From: Clostridia bacterium | GTDB taxonomy: Bacteria > Bacillota > Clostridia > Oscillospirales > Acutalibacteraceae | NCBI GenBank assembly: GCA_017513525.1 | Contig: JAFXFC010000015.1 | Coordinates: 1-64,000 of the forward strand | DNA length: 64,000 nucleotides | Reading direction: 5' to 3' | In this document: in pieces, positions 1-9,077 of the stretch | Layout: each line of letters begins with the position of its first letter | How positions within the stretch are numbered: position 1 is the first letter of the stretch | The notes under the pieces: model-generated | What the model saw: only the letters and a program-made list of their open reading frames with translations | Database searches by the model: none | Told to the model about the DNA's origin: nothing | Translations under genes and position numbers: made by a program

Positions 1-322
1 CCTTCATTCTCCTTAAGCGATCTCGTAGACCAGTAAATATGACGAATTAGTTTCTACTCTGTCTTCCTGTTACTTCTATCATAACACAAAAACAAAGTTC
101 TCGGATTTTTCTACCACTTACTTTTTATCATGCCTCCTTAATAAAAACTAAAGGTATATTAACACAAATACTTTATTTTTGCAACATATAATCAGACATT
201 ATACCCGTAAAGACGCTTTATAAATTTGTCAACTTTCATTTTTTATTGAAAATTTTTGTTCTTTACAAAACAAATGTTTTAATATAAAATATTTTTAAGA
301 AAACAAATAAGGGGAATAAACA
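1..322. other. Intergenic region at left edge
   Basis: No credible gene is seen in these 322 bases. The sequence is AT-rich and holds the promoter and leader of the CotH gene at its right end. On the minus strand a purine-rich stretch (AAGGAG at 9-14) lies one base from an ATG at 5-7. That is too close for normal initiation, so I do not call a gene running off the left edge. Confidence 0.5.
262..290 (+). promoter_or_regulatory. Promoter of the CotH gene
   Basis: TTTACA at 262-267 and TAAAAT at 285-290 are separated by 17 bases, close to the housekeeping sigma consensus. A ribosome binding site AGGGGA (310-315) lies upstream of the ATG at 323. Confidence 0.5.
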
Positions 323-2005
323 ATGAAAAAAACATTATTATCTTTAATTTCATTATGTCTTATGTTTATTCTCATTTTTACGGCAAACGGCTATATACTT
401 GGTGATATTAATATAGACAACAAAATAACAGCTTTGGATGCCCGTTTTGTATTAAGGGCTTCTGTAGGTTTAGATGACGGTCTTACAGAAGAACAGCTTC
501 TTGCTGCAGATGTCGACGGTAAGCCGGGATTAACTGCTAATGATGCAAGAATGATTTTAAGAGCATCCGTCGGTCTTGAAAATTTACATGTTCACAAATA
601 CGGAGAATGGAATATAAAAAAAGACGCTACCTGTGAAAATAAGGGACTGCGTGAATGTGCATGTGATTGCGGAGATACATTATCTGAAGAAATTCCTGCA
701 GATGAACATAATTTTGAAAATGACATTTGTGTTTATTGCAATAAAAATATCTCTGATGTACTTCCAAGACTCTATTTTACTGGAAATATCAGCGGAATGA
801 CAAGCAAATCCGATGTAAGAAATATTGAAATCAAATATTCTTACGGTGCAGAATCCTTTGAAGGCTTCGCCACCCTCAAGCTTCAGGGAAGTTCCAGCTT
901 AGCATATGAAAAGAAAAACTACACAATAAATTTCTTTGAAGATGAAGCTCACGACGATAAATTAAAGGTTGATGTCGGTTGGGGAAAACAGAACAAGTAT
1001 TGCTTAAAAGCAAACTGGGTAGATAAAACCCATTCAAGAAACATTGTTACAGCAAATCTTGTTACAGAAATGCAGAAAAAATATGGCTTACTTGAAGAAG
1101 CACCTGCCAACGGTGCAATTGACGGTTTCCCCATTGAAATTTACAGTAACGGAGAATTTTTAGGCATCTACACATTCAATATTCCTAAAGATGAATGGAT
1201 GTTCAATATGGATAAAAATAATCCGGATCACCTTGTTTTCTGCGGTGAAAACTGGTCTCCCGGCACATATTTTACTGCAGCTCCCGATTTTTCAACATGG
1301 GCGATAGAAGTCGGTGAAGAAAATCAAGAATCCTTGGATAAATTAAATAAACTGTTTGATTTTATTATAAACAGCTCAGATGCAGAATTTAAAGAACAGT
1401 TTGAAGAACACCTGAATCTTGATGCAACATTAAACTATTATATAATGGCAAATTTTGCTTATCTCCAGGATAACCTCGGTAAAAACATGTTATTGGTCAC
1501 ATATGACGGAGAACTTTGGTATCCCTCTCTTTATGATCTTGATACAAGCTGGGGAACTGATTGGAACGGTAAATCTTTGGTTGATTATAAAAATAACTCA
1601 ACACCTTTCGGGGTCAGCAACCTTTGGATCAGATTCAAATCTGCATTCAGTAACGAATTAAGTGACAGATATTTTGAATTAAGAGAAGACATCCTTTCAT
1701 ATGACAATGTAATGTCAAAATTTGAAGATTTTAAAGCATCTATCCCAGAGGAAACCTTTGAAAAGGAAATTGCAAGATGGGGCACAAATATACCGGGCTT
1801 TGACATTTCACAAATTGAAGAGTATCTTGAATTTACGATCACTAAGCTTAATGCAGAATATGCAGAAATGAAAGCTCCCGATATTGAAGATGATCCTTCT
1901 ACTGAAGAAGAATCCACTACTGAAGAAGAGTCCTCTGCTGAAGAAGAGTCCTCTGCTGAAGAAGAGTCCTCTGCTGACATAGAATCCACAACACAAACTG
2001 CATAA
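323..2005 (+). CDS. Secreted CotH-like protein with dockerin-like N-terminus
   Basis: This 560-residue protein has an N-terminal signal peptide (about 1-23). It is followed by two EF-hand-like repeats (about 27-89) with the duplicated D-x-N/D-x-D...ALDAR/ANDAR-xxLRASVGL pattern of dockerin modules. A short Cys/His-rich segment (about 90-142) resembles the zinc-ribbon-like repeats common in gut Firmicutes surface proteins. The main domain (about 150-515) matches CotH kinase-fold proteins, including YDLDTSWG near residue 414. The C-terminus is a low-complexity Ser/Thr/Glu tail encoded by an 18-bp tandem repeat. CotH homologues include spore-coat protein kinases and cellulosome-associated proteins. 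The dockerin suggests attachment to a cohesin scaffold, but no cohesin is in the window. Substrate unknown. Confidence 0.8.
   Translation: MKKTLLSLISLCLMFILIFTANGYILGDINIDNKITALDARFVLRASVGLDDGLTEEQLLAADVDGKPGLTANDARMILRASVGLENLHVHKYGEWNIKKDATCENKGLRECACDCGDTLSEEIPADEHNFENDICVYCNKNISDVLPRLYFTGNISGMTSKSDVRNIEIKYSYGAESFEGFATLKLQGSSSLAYEKKNYTINFFEDEAHDDKLKVDVGWGKQNKYCLKANWVDKTHSRNIVTANLVTEMQKKYGLLEEAPANGAIDGFPIEIYSNGEFLGIYTFNIPKDEWMFNMDKNNPDHLVFCGENWSPGTYFTAAPDFSTWAIEVGEENQESLDKLNKLFDFIINSSDAEFKEQFEEHLNLDATLNYYIMANFAYLQDNLGKNMLLVTYDGELWYPSLYDLDTSWGTDWNGKSLVDYKNNSTPFGVSNLWIRFKSAFSNELSDRYFELREDILSYDNVMSKFEDFKASIPEETFEKEIARWGTNIPGFDISQIEEYLEFTITKLNAEYAEMKAPDIEDDPSTEEESTTEEESSAEEESSAEEESSADIESTTQTA
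1901..1972 (+). repeat. 18-bp tandem repeat, four units
   Basis: Four near-identical 18-bp units of the form (A/G)CTGAAGAAGA(A/G)TCC(T/A)CT encode the repeated EEES(S/T)(A/T)E tail of the CotH protein. The third and fourth units are identical, consistent with recent slippage and probable length variation between strains. Confidence 0.9.
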
Positions 2006-2029
2006 ACTAAAAAGCGGTGCAAAAATAAA

Positions 2030-2051
2030 AGGACACAGTTCGCTGTGTCCT
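2030..2051 (-). terminator. Rho-independent terminator of rubrerythrin
   Basis: A perfect 9-bp stem (AGGACACAG, TTCG loop, CTGTGTCCT) is followed on the minus strand by TTTTATTTTT. It lies between two convergent genes and has no T-run on the plus side, so it mainly serves the minus-strand gene. Confidence 0.8.
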
Positions 2052-2071
2052 CTGTTACTATTATGGAAGAA

Positions 2072-2617
2072 TTAACCGAAATATCTCTTGAGAAGTCCCT
2101 CAAATGCCTTGCCATGTCTCGCTTCGTCACGAGCCATTTCGTGAACTGTGTCGTGAATAGCATCGAGATTAAGCTCTTTTGCGCGCTTTGCGAGGTCAAA
2201 CTTACCCATTGTTGCGCCGTTTTCAGCTTCTACACGCATTTCAAGATTTTTCTTGGTGGAATCGGTTACAACTTCACCGAGAAGCTCTGCGAACTTTGCT
2301 GCATGCTCTGCTTCTTCCCAGGCTGCTTTTTCCCAATAAAGACCGATTTCGGGATAGCCTTCACGGTGAGCAACTCTTGCCATTGCAAGATACATGCCTA
2401 CTTCTGTGCATTCGCCTTCAAAATTAGCTCTGAGATCCATAATGATATCTTCACGGACACCCTGTGCAACACCAACTACATGCTCTGCTGCCCATGTTCT
2501 TTCTTCCTTCTGTTCAATGAACTTTTCTGCAGGCACACGGCACTGAGGACATTTTTCGGGAGGAGTATCTCCCTCATGAACATAACCGCATACTGAACAA
2601 ACCCATTTCTTTGTCAT
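2072..2617 (-). CDS. Reverse rubrerythrin
   Basis: A 181-residue peroxide-scavenging protein. The rubredoxin domain is N-terminal (C7, C10, C23, C26), followed by the ferritin-like diiron four-helix domain with EGECTE, EEAEHA and DEARH metal-ligand motifs. This domain order defines reverse rubrerythrins, known in clostridia as NAD(P)H-dependent peroxidases or oxygen reductases. The start is supported by AAGGAG upstream of the ATG. A strong promoter overlapping a PerR-like box lies just upstream, consistent with peroxide induction. Confidence 0.93.
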   Translation of the reverse strand: MTKKWVCSVCGYVHEGDTPPEKCPQCRVPAEKFIEQKEERTWAAEHVVGVAQGVREDIIMDLRANFEGECTEVGMYLAMARVAHREGYPEIGLYWEKAAWEEAEHAAKFAELLGEVVTDSTKKNLEMRVEAENGATMGKFDLAKRAKELNLDAIHDTVHEMARDEARHGKAFEGLLKRYFG

Positions 2618-2646
2618 AATAAAAAACTCCTTTACTGTTTTATATC

Positions 2647-2689
2647 TTAGAACAATTCTAATTTTAATAGAATTGATCTAATTTGTCAA
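2647..2689 (-). promoter_or_regulatory. Rubrerythrin promoter with PerR-like box
   Basis: On the minus strand TTGACA (2689-2684) and TAAAAT (2666-2661) are separated by exactly 17 bases. Immediately after the -10 element is a perfect 15-bp palindrome, TTAGAATTGTTCTAA (2661-2647), which matches the PerR consensus TTATAATNATTATAA at most positions. Its place at the transcription start fits repression by a Fur-family peroxide sensor. The regulator gene is not in the window. Confidence 0.75.
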
Positions 2690-2788
2690 TAGTTTTTTTG
2701 AAATTTTTCAAATTTTTTTATTTAACTGTTTAATTCATTCCGCTTATGGGAAAAATACTGTCAGAAACAAAATAAAGGAGTGTTAAAA

Positions 2789-3133
2789 ATGACAGTTAAA
2801 CGGGGAGATATATATTACGCAGATCTGAGTCCCGTTATAGGCAGTGAACAAGGCGGAGTAAGACCGGTACTTATAGTTCAGAATGATGTAGGCAATAAAT
2901 ATTCACCGACCGTAATAGCAGCAGCAATCACAAGTCAAAAATACAAAACAAGTCTGCCCACGCACATCAGCGTAAACGGCGGCGGCTGCGGTCTTGCTAA
3001 GGATTCCATAGTTTTACTTGAGCAGGTGCGAACCATAGATAAAACCCGCCTGAAAGAACACATGGGAACGCTCGATAACACTGAAATGAACAGAATCAAT
3101 AAGGCCCTTAGTGTAAGCTTCGGTCTGGGATAA
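2789..3133 (+). CDS. mazF: MazF/PemK-family endoribonuclease toxin
   Basis: A 114-residue protein with the MazF fold signatures: KRGDIYYADLSPV at the N-terminus, GSEQGGVRPVLIVQND, and a Thr-Ser pair in AAITSQ. MazF enzymes cleave mRNA at short sequence motifs. AGGAG (2776-2780) is eight bases before the ATG at 2789, so I prefer this start to the GTG at 2780. No antitoxin ORF is adjacent: upstream is the divergent rubrerythrin promoter and downstream are two terminators. It is therefore an orphan toxin here, with any MazE partner encoded elsewhere or absent. Confidence 0.9.
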   Translation: MTVKRGDIYYADLSPVIGSEQGGVRPVLIVQNDVGNKYSPTVIAAAITSQKYKTSLPTHISVNGGGCGLAKDSIVLLEQVRTIDKTRLKEHMGTLDNTEMNRINKALSVSFGLG

Positions 3134-3149
3134 TTTAATTTACATTTAT

Positions 3150-3183
3150 ATCTGCCGTAACATCAGCTTACGGCAGATTTTTT
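3150..3183 (+). terminator. Terminator of mazF
   Basis: A perfect 11-bp stem, ATCTGCCGTAA / TTACGGCAGAT with a 7-base loop, is followed by a T-run on the plus strand. Confidence 0.9.
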
Positions 3184-3208
3184 AATCTCTTGAAAAATAC
3201 ATACAATT

Positions 3209-3248
3209 AAAAAAAACTGCAGGGCATACTGATGTCCTGCAGTTTTTT
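3209..3248 (-). terminator. Bidirectional terminator downstream of htrA
   Basis: The stem ACTGCAGG / CCTGCAGT is flanked by A-runs on the left and T-runs on the right. It can stop transcription on both strands, and it directly follows the HtrA stop codon. Confidence 0.85.
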
Positions 3249-3253
3249 TCATA

Positions 3254-4972
3254 TTACGGAGCAAAGCCGCCGAAGAAATCATTGAAATAATCCTCAAAGT
3301 ATTTGCCGAAATAATCATCATAACCGCCGCCGGGATATGTGCCGGGAAGAGTTTCTTCTTCCTCTTCCTGCTGTATCATAGTGTCGCCTCTGTCTTCAAC
3401 AAGAGTAACGGTTACTTTAAAATCATCAAAGGTATAATCCTCATGGATTCTGATAATTGAAAGAGTCAATTTATCTCCGACATTTGATTCCTCAATAAGC
3501 TCAGAAAGATAAGAGGGATCATCAAGATCCTTACCGTTCACGGCATATATCATATCACCTTTCTTTACATCGGTGCCGACAAGTGAGCTGTCAGAGGAGA
3601 TTTCATGAATAACGATAGAACCTGAAGGAAGTCCCTTGATAGCTACAAACATACCGTAAGAGCTGTATTCCGTTGCAGCAACATAGGTAATACCAAGCTT
3701 AGGTCTGTTTGAAACATAGCCGTGCTCCATAATTTCATTTACTATTTCAACAAAAACGGAGGAAGGCACAGCAAAGCCCATTCCCTCGTATTCGTCAGCT
3801 ACTATCTTCATGGAATTAATACCGACTACCTGACCGAAGGAATTTACGAGTGCACCGCCGGAATTTCCGGGATTGATAGCTGCTGTATGCTGAATACATT
3901 CTGTAGTATAACCTGTTGCAGATGAGTTTACGGGTCTGTCAAGAGCGGAAACAATACCGTTTGTAAATGAGTTTGCAAATTCAACGCCGCCGGGGTTTCC
4001 TATTGCATATACATAATCTCCGACTGCTATTTTAGAGGAGTCACCTATCTCCGCAAGCGTAAAGCCTGTTTTTTCAATTTTGATAACACCGATATCGGTT
4101 CTTGCATCATAACCTACAACATCTGCATCATATTCACTTCCGTCATGAGCCTGAACACGGATATATCCCGAAGAATCGCTGATAACATGAGCACAGGTTA
4201 TAATATAGGTATATTTATTGTCATTTGACTCCTGGAAAAGCACACCTGAGCCTTCGGATGCCAATGTCTTTGAATTATCATAAACCAAGATACCTACAGA
4301 TGAAGGAAGTACCTTATTAAATATACTCTTAGGTGTCATTTCACCTACGGAATTCATCTCCCCTGTTATAGGTGAAGAATTTGTAACAATCTCTTCTACA
4401 TTCTCGGAAACCGCAGCCGTTGTGTTTTCCGTATCGGGAACTACGGGATTTTTGTCACCTGCTACGACTGCAATAAGTGCTATTATAAGAAATACACAAA
4501 GCACACCTGCTACAATTGCAAATATCTTTGAGCCGTTTTTCCCTCTTTTACCTGCACCGCCGTCTTCGGGATAGGCATAACGGTAATGCTCAGAAGAGGG
4601 GGAAAATCCGTTATTATTCTGAGCTCTGTCATCAGAATTGCCGTAAGGATATGCTCCCTGTCCGTAGGGATAATTACCGTACTGATTCGGCTGCTGTGAG
4701 TAAGGAGAATTATTTGGGGGATTATATCCGAAGTTTCCGTTTGAATTACCGTAAGGATATGCTGAGTTATTTTCGCTTCTTTGATTTTCAGTATTTTGTG
4801 ACTGATTTTCAGAAGGCCCAGAATGCACCTGGGCTTTTCCGTGGTATGTTCCGTCAGCATTAAATACAACACCGTCGGAAGTCTTTTCACCTTTAGATTC
4901 GGCAGCTTCTGTTTCCGACACTTCATTCGGCTTTTCTGTGCCGTTTACATTAAGTTCGTCAAATTCGTTCAT
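3254..4972 (-). CDS. htrA: HtrA-like membrane serine protease
   Basis: A 572-residue protein with a long disordered N-terminal region (1-145, rich in Asn, Tyr, Pro and Gly), one membrane helix (about 149-171), a trypsin-like domain and a C-terminal PDZ domain (about 435-530). The catalytic triad is visible: His262 (TCAHVIS), Asp293 (RTDIGV) and Ser371 (NPGNSGGA). HtrA proteases degrade or refold damaged proteins outside the membrane. The protein ends in an acidic then Phe/Asp-rich tail. It lies 66 bp downstream of a co-directional histidine kinase and response regulator, like CssRS-HtrA or CiaRH-HtrA, so control by that pair is a reasonable inference. Confidence 0.92.
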   Translation of the reverse strand: MNEFDELNVNGTEKPNEVSETEAAESKGEKTSDGVVFNADGTYHGKAQVHSGPSENQSQNTENQRSENNSAYPYGNSNGNFGYNPPNNSPYSQQPNQYGNYPYGQGAYPYGNSDDRAQNNNGFSPSSEHYRYAYPEDGGAGKRGKNGSKIFAIVAGVLCVFLIIALIAVVAGDKNPVVPDTENTTAAVSENVEEIVTNSSPITGEMNSVGEMTPKSIFNKVLPSSVGILVYDNSKTLASEGSGVLFQESNDNKYTYIITCAHVISDSSGYIRVQAHDGSEYDADVVGYDARTDIGVIKIEKTGFTLAEIGDSSKIAVGDYVYAIGNPGGVEFANSFTNGIVSALDRPVNSSATGYTTECIQHTAAINPGNSGGALVNSFGQVVGINSMKIVADEYEGMGFAVPSSVFVEIVNEIMEHGYVSNRPKLGITYVAATEYSSYGMFVAIKGLPSGSIVIHEISSDSSLVGTDVKKGDMIYAVNGKDLDDPSYLSELIEESNVGDKLTLSIIRIHEDYTFDDFKVTVTLVEDRGDTMIQQEEEEETLPGTYPGGGYDDYFGKYFEDYFNDFFGGFAP

Positions 4973-5038
4973 ATATTTCTTTCCTTTCCGAGTTATGAAA
5001 GTATAATATTACCATTTGTTTAAATTATCATTAAATTT

Positions 5039-6529
5039 TTACTGCAGAGGAATACTGATAATAAATTCAACAAATGAATTTTCCTCACTGTTTACTCTTA
5101 TTGTTCCTTTATGAAGTTCAATAATACTTCTGACAATATAAAGTCCCATACCAAAACTTTTTGCATCAAGTCCGCGGGACTTATCAACCTTATAAAATCT
5201 GTCAAAAATAAGTCCGCATTCTTCCTGTGAAATGCCTTTTCCTGTATTTTTCACGGAAAACACAGCTTCTTTCTTTTCTTCTTTCAGTGAAAAAGTTATA
5301 ATTCCGCCGTTCGGAGTAAATTTCACGGCATTATCTATAAGATTATATATTATCTGGTTTATAAGGGTTTCATCAGCAAGAAGAATAACATTTTCCAGAG
5401 AATCAAGGCCTTCAATAAGAATATTTTTGTTTTCAATATATTTTTCAAAGCCGATAACTGTTTTTATAAATATATCACGGACTGAAAAATTACTTAAATT
5501 AAGAGTAAGTTTACCTGCCTCAATTTTTGACATATTAAGCATTGCAACAACAAGACGGGATAATCTTTTCACCTCATCTGATACTATTGAAAGATATTTA
5601 TTTTCATCCTCCTGCGGTATTGTTGAATCTAAAATTCCGTCCACGAAACCGCTTATTATTGTCATAGGAGTTTTTAATTCATGGGAAACATTTGCAACAA
5701 AGCTGCTTCTTGACTCTTCTAAAACAGCAAGGTTATCAGCCATTCTGTTTACCGAGTCCACAAGCTGGCCTAATTCGTTATAAACATCAAAGGTATTTAT
5801 TCTTGCTGAAAAATCTCCACCTGCATAATGCTTTGTCGCTTCCGTGATTTTTTTCAACGGGCGAACCATTCTGTATGAAACAATAAGAGAAAGCAGGAAT
5901 GAAAGAATAACAGCGATAATACCTGTAAATATCATTATACGCAAAAATTCGGTAGTATACGGAAGAAAAGCAATACTTTCTGCCTGAATAACGACAACGT
6001 AATATTCTCTTTCCTGAATATTAACGGAGGTTGAGCCTAAAAGATAATTTTCCTCTGACAAGCCTGCAAGCTTTCCTTCATAATTAAAACACTCTTCCTC
6101 TGAAACAATTATTTCATCTATAATGCTCTTTGAAAATCTTACATAACGGTGGAGCATACACACGCTGTCACTCTGATTTTCGGTTTTCGGATCATGACAT
6201 AGTAAAATTTTGCCGCTTTCGTCAATCAGAAAAACCTCTGTGCTGGATGACTGTGCAACAGTCATCATAATTTGGTGAATAAGTTCCTCAGGAGAATTAT
6301 TTTCATTATTTTTGCTTTCTGCAGAATCGTTGATAATTAAATTAACGCCCTGAGCAACACTCAGAGCGTCATCATTAAGCGCTGTGAGCATATCATTTTT
6401 CCAGAATCTCATAAAGAAAAACAAAACTGAAAAACTCAAAATTGTAAGGCATAAAAGTACCGAAACCGTAGTCTGAATAAAATACCATTTAAACATACTG
6501 CCTGATCGGCGTTTTTTCTTACCTGACAT
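5039..6529 (-). CDS. Membrane sensor histidine kinase
   Basis: A 496-residue kinase with two membrane helices (about 14-40 and 196-218) flanking an extracellular sensor region of roughly 155 residues. These are followed by a HAMP linker (about 219-271), a HisKA dimerisation domain with phospho-acceptor His283 in SHELKTPM, and an HATPase_c domain with N-box NLIDNAVKF and G-box motifs. It would phosphorylate the response regulator encoded 29 bp upstream and probably senses an envelope signal. The signal is unknown. Confidence 0.93.
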   Translation of the reverse strand: MSGKKKRRSGSMFKWYFIQTTVSVLLCLTILSFSVLFFFMRFWKNDMLTALNDDALSVAQGVNLIINDSAESKNNENNSPEELIHQIMMTVAQSSSTEVFLIDESGKILLCHDPKTENQSDSVCMLHRYVRFSKSIIDEIIVSEEECFNYEGKLAGLSEENYLLGSTSVNIQEREYYVVVIQAESIAFLPYTTEFLRIMIFTGIIAVILSFLLSLIVSYRMVRPLKKITEATKHYAGGDFSARINTFDVYNELGQLVDSVNRMADNLAVLEESRSSFVANVSHELKTPMTIISGFVDGILDSTIPQEDENKYLSIVSDEVKRLSRLVVAMLNMSKIEAGKLTLNLSNFSVRDIFIKTVIGFEKYIENKNILIEGLDSLENVILLADETLINQIIYNLIDNAVKFTPNGGIITFSLKEEKKEAVFSVKNTGKGISQEECGLIFDRFYKVDKSRGLDAKSFGMGLYIVRSIIELHKGTIRVNSEENSFVEFIISIPLQ

Positions 6530-6558
6530 ATCAATAGCTCACTTAATATTATAAAATA

Positions 6559-7242
6559 TTATTTTGTTTCAAATTTATAGCCTACACTCCACACCGTTTT
6601 GAGTTCCCATTTGTCGGAAACACCCTCAAGCTTTTCACGAAGACGCTTGATATGAACATCAACGGTTCTGGAGTCACCGTAGTAGTCAAAGCCCCATACC
6701 TCATCAAGAAGCTGATCTCTTGTAAATACACGGTTAGGATTGCTTGCAAGATGGAAAAGAAGCTCAAGCTCTTTGGGGGGAGCATCAACATGAACGCCCC
6801 TTACTTTCATTTCATAATTTGTTATACTGATAGAAAGGTTATCAAAGCTCACTTCTTTCGGAGATTCTGCTGCAGGAGCAACTGTTCTTCTGAGAACTGC
6901 CTTAATTCGTGCAACAACCTCTTTTGTTTCAAAGGGTTTAACAATGTAATCATCTGCACCTAGCTCAAGACCGAGTATTTTATCAAAGGTTTCACCTTTT
7001 GCTGATAACATAATTATAGGAACATCACTGGTCTGTCTGATTTTTCTGCATACCTGCCAACCGTCAAGCTTCGGAAGCATTATATCAAGAAGAATCAATG
7101 CGGGCTTAACTGTTGTTACACTTTCTACCGCAGCCATGCCGTCATTTACAATTACAGGTACATATCCTTCTTTTGACAGATAAATTCTTAAAAGTTCACA
7201 GATATTTGCATCATCGTCAACAATAAGAATTTTTTCATTCAT
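6559..7242 (-). CDS. OmpR/PhoB-family response regulator
   Basis: A 227-residue regulator with a receiver domain (Asp9-Asp11 acidic pocket, phospho-acceptor Asp53 in LLDIMLP, Lys in YIVKPF) and a C-terminal winged-helix DNA-binding domain (about 128-225). First gene of the regulator-kinase-htrA set. A GGGAGGG-type ribosome binding site lies upstream of the ATG. Confidence 0.95.
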   Translation of the reverse strand: MNEKILIVDDDANICELLRIYLSKEGYVPVIVNDGMAAVESVTTVKPALILLDIMLPKLDGWQVCRKIRQTSDVPIIMLSAKGETFDKILGLELGADDYIVKPFETKEVVARIKAVLRRTVAPAAESPKEVSFDNLSISITNYEMKVRGVHVDAPPKELELLFHLASNPNRVFTRDQLLDEVWGFDYYGDSRTVDVHIKRLREKLEGVSDKWELKTVWSVGYKFETK

Positions 7243-7260
7243 CTTTTTTCCCTCCCAAAT

Positions 7261-7280
7261 AAAGGTCCCCCAAGACCTTT
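7261..7280 (-). terminator. Weak hairpin between the unknown secreted gene and the regulator
   Basis: A perfect 7-bp stem, AAAGGTC / GACCTTT with a 6-base loop. It has only a short T-stretch on the minus strand, so it may be a leaky terminator of the upstream gene or a leader structure of the regulator. Confidence 0.5.
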
Positions 7281-7331
7281 AAATCCGCCTCAAATGACGG
7301 ACCAAATAAGATAAAGCACTTATAAAAGGCT

Positions 7332-8960
7332 TTAATCAAAAGTGACGATGCTATTCATTCCGTCGTCAAAATTTACATCAAGCTCAATACCGGCAATTCC
7401 GCCGATTTCGGTATTTATGACAGAACCTATTTCATCAAGCACCGAAATATAGAAACTGTCATCAGTATTTTCGGAAACTGCCTCAGAACCGGTAACAGGT
7501 TCAAATGTCGGAGCGATAAAAGAAACAACACCGGATAAGCCTGCAGGAAGAGATATATATGATTTATCAAGCACTGCAGATATTACGGAATTAAGACCGA
7601 GAGATGAAAGAACATCTGCCACAAGAGAATCAGAAGATACATAAGAGGGATCTTCTGAACCGGGTTCTGTTACAGGTGCATCACCTTCTATATCGGCATA
7701 TGCCCCTTGATGAACATTGACAGTGTATGTACACTTTGAAGCTTTTCCGCTTCCGGAGACTGTTACTTCAACGATCAGTTCCTGAACATCTTTATCTCTG
7801 GAAATCGCAATCTCGTTATAGTAATTATTTTTAACAGCAGCGCCGTTTACACTGACAGTAAGAGAATATGAGGAATTATTGGTGCTGTAAGCCGTAGGAT
7901 ATACCCAAAGGCTGTCACATCTGCCGTTAAGATAAGCATCATAACAGCATATATCAGCATAGAAATCATCAGTTGCTACATCAAATATATCAGAATTCTC
8001 AGCAACGATCTCAAAAGCTTCTTCGTAAGTAGCATTATCTTCTCTTACGGAAACACCGTTTTGTCTACCTATAAGCTGAAGAATATAAAATGCAGTGGAA
8101 TCATTATTTATTGCTTCGCCGAGCTTTTTGCTATCGATAGAAACTGAATATTTCTGACCGAGAAGTGCTGCGATATATTTAAGATTAAGCTCAGAGAAAG
8201 AAAGATCACTGTCAACCGATATTCCCTGTCCTTTAACAGTCATTACTGCAATAAGGCGGTAAACCTCATCCTCAGGAGTATCTGTTGCAACATCATAACC
8301 GTTTGACCAAAGAGTCATTTTTGATGCAGCAAGGATATATTCATCAAGAGAAAGCAGACTGCTGTCAGGCATCCACTCTTTAAGGGACTCTACATTCATA
8401 CCTGTAAGAGTCGACATATAAGAAACAAGAACTTCTTCAAGTGAAGCACCGCTCTCATATGAATTGGCACTGAAAGAGCCGCTTGTAAGAGAGGTAAATA
8501 ATGCTCTTGCCATTATAAGCTCGTCTGATCCGGCAGAGGAAGGATAGCTGATGCCGATACCTTCAAGATATTCTCTTATATCTTCATCGCTGACATCTGC
8601 AGAAAGAAGCTCTGACTTAGCATTAAGTATCTCAAAGAAATACATATAGCCTGCACGCTGAGAGCCTGTATCAAGGTTATAAAGAGAAGTGAAGTATTTC
8701 ACATCCTTCTTGAAGCTGTCAGGTGTTTCGGTATAAGGATAATCTGCAACCGGAACAAGATCTACTCTTTGAGCCATTCCCTCAACGGTAGTCATATCCT
8801 CTTTTATTACAAGATCGGTAAGCCATGCGATATCTGCCTCGTCATAGTCATACTGTGTTTCAAATGTAAAAAGAACCGCTGATGCAAAAAAATCAACAGA
8901 CAAAAGAGTTATGCACAACAAGACTGTGAAGACTCGCAAAAGGAGTTTTCTTTTTGACAC
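7332..8960 (-). CDS. Secreted protein of unknown function with cadherin-like domain
   Basis: A 542-residue protein not recognised as a whole. A signal peptide or membrane anchor covers about 6-28. The middle is mostly predicted helical, with phrases such as DEYILAASKMTLWSNGYD that recall S-layer-homology-like or repeated helical modules. Residues about 360-425 (YSLTVSVNGAAVKNN...YTVNVHQG) look like a cadherin-like beta-sandwich domain found in clostridial surface proteins. It has its own promoter. Its job is probably extracellular, but no catalytic motif is visible. Confidence 0.75.
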   Translation of the reverse strand: MSKRKLLLRVFTVLLCITLLSVDFFASAVLFTFETQYDYDEADIAWLTDLVIKEDMTTVEGMAQRVDLVPVADYPYTETPDSFKKDVKYFTSLYNLDTGSQRAGYMYFFEILNAKSELLSADVSDEDIREYLEGIGISYPSSAGSDELIMARALFTSLTSGSFSANSYESGASLEEVLVSYMSTLTGMNVESLKEWMPDSSLLSLDEYILAASKMTLWSNGYDVATDTPEDEVYRLIAVMTVKGQGISVDSDLSFSELNLKYIAALLGQKYSVSIDSKKLGEAINNDSTAFYILQLIGRQNGVSVREDNATYEEAFEIVAENSDIFDVATDDFYADICCYDAYLNGRCDSLWVYPTAYSTNNSSYSLTVSVNGAAVKNNYYNEIAISRDKDVQELIVEVTVSGSGKASKCTYTVNVHQGAYADIEGDAPVTEPGSEDPSYVSSDSLVADVLSSLGLNSVISAVLDKSYISLPAGLSGVVSFIAPTFEPVTGSEAVSENTDDSFYISVLDEIGSVINTEIGGIAGIELDVNFDDGMNSIVTFD

Positions 8961-9006
8961 GACTGCACCTCCATAAAGAATCTCAAATAAAACAATATAC
9001 GAAGAT

Positions 9007-9034
9007 ATTATATCAAATTGAGTAAGAATGTCAA
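9007..9034 (-). promoter_or_regulatory. Promoter of the unknown secreted gene
   Basis: Minus-strand TTGACA (9034-9029) and TATAAT (9012-9007), 16-base spacer, upstream of the start at 8960. Confidence 0.65.
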
Positions 9035-9077
9035 GTATTAATATATTATATTTATATTAACAAACTTTCAAATTAAA

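Noticed and set aside
1585..2199. 204-codon minus-strand frame across the CotH 3' end
   Set aside because: It is antisense to the CotH repeat tail and terminator; its Ser-rich repeats are the reverse reading of the 18-bp tandem repeat.
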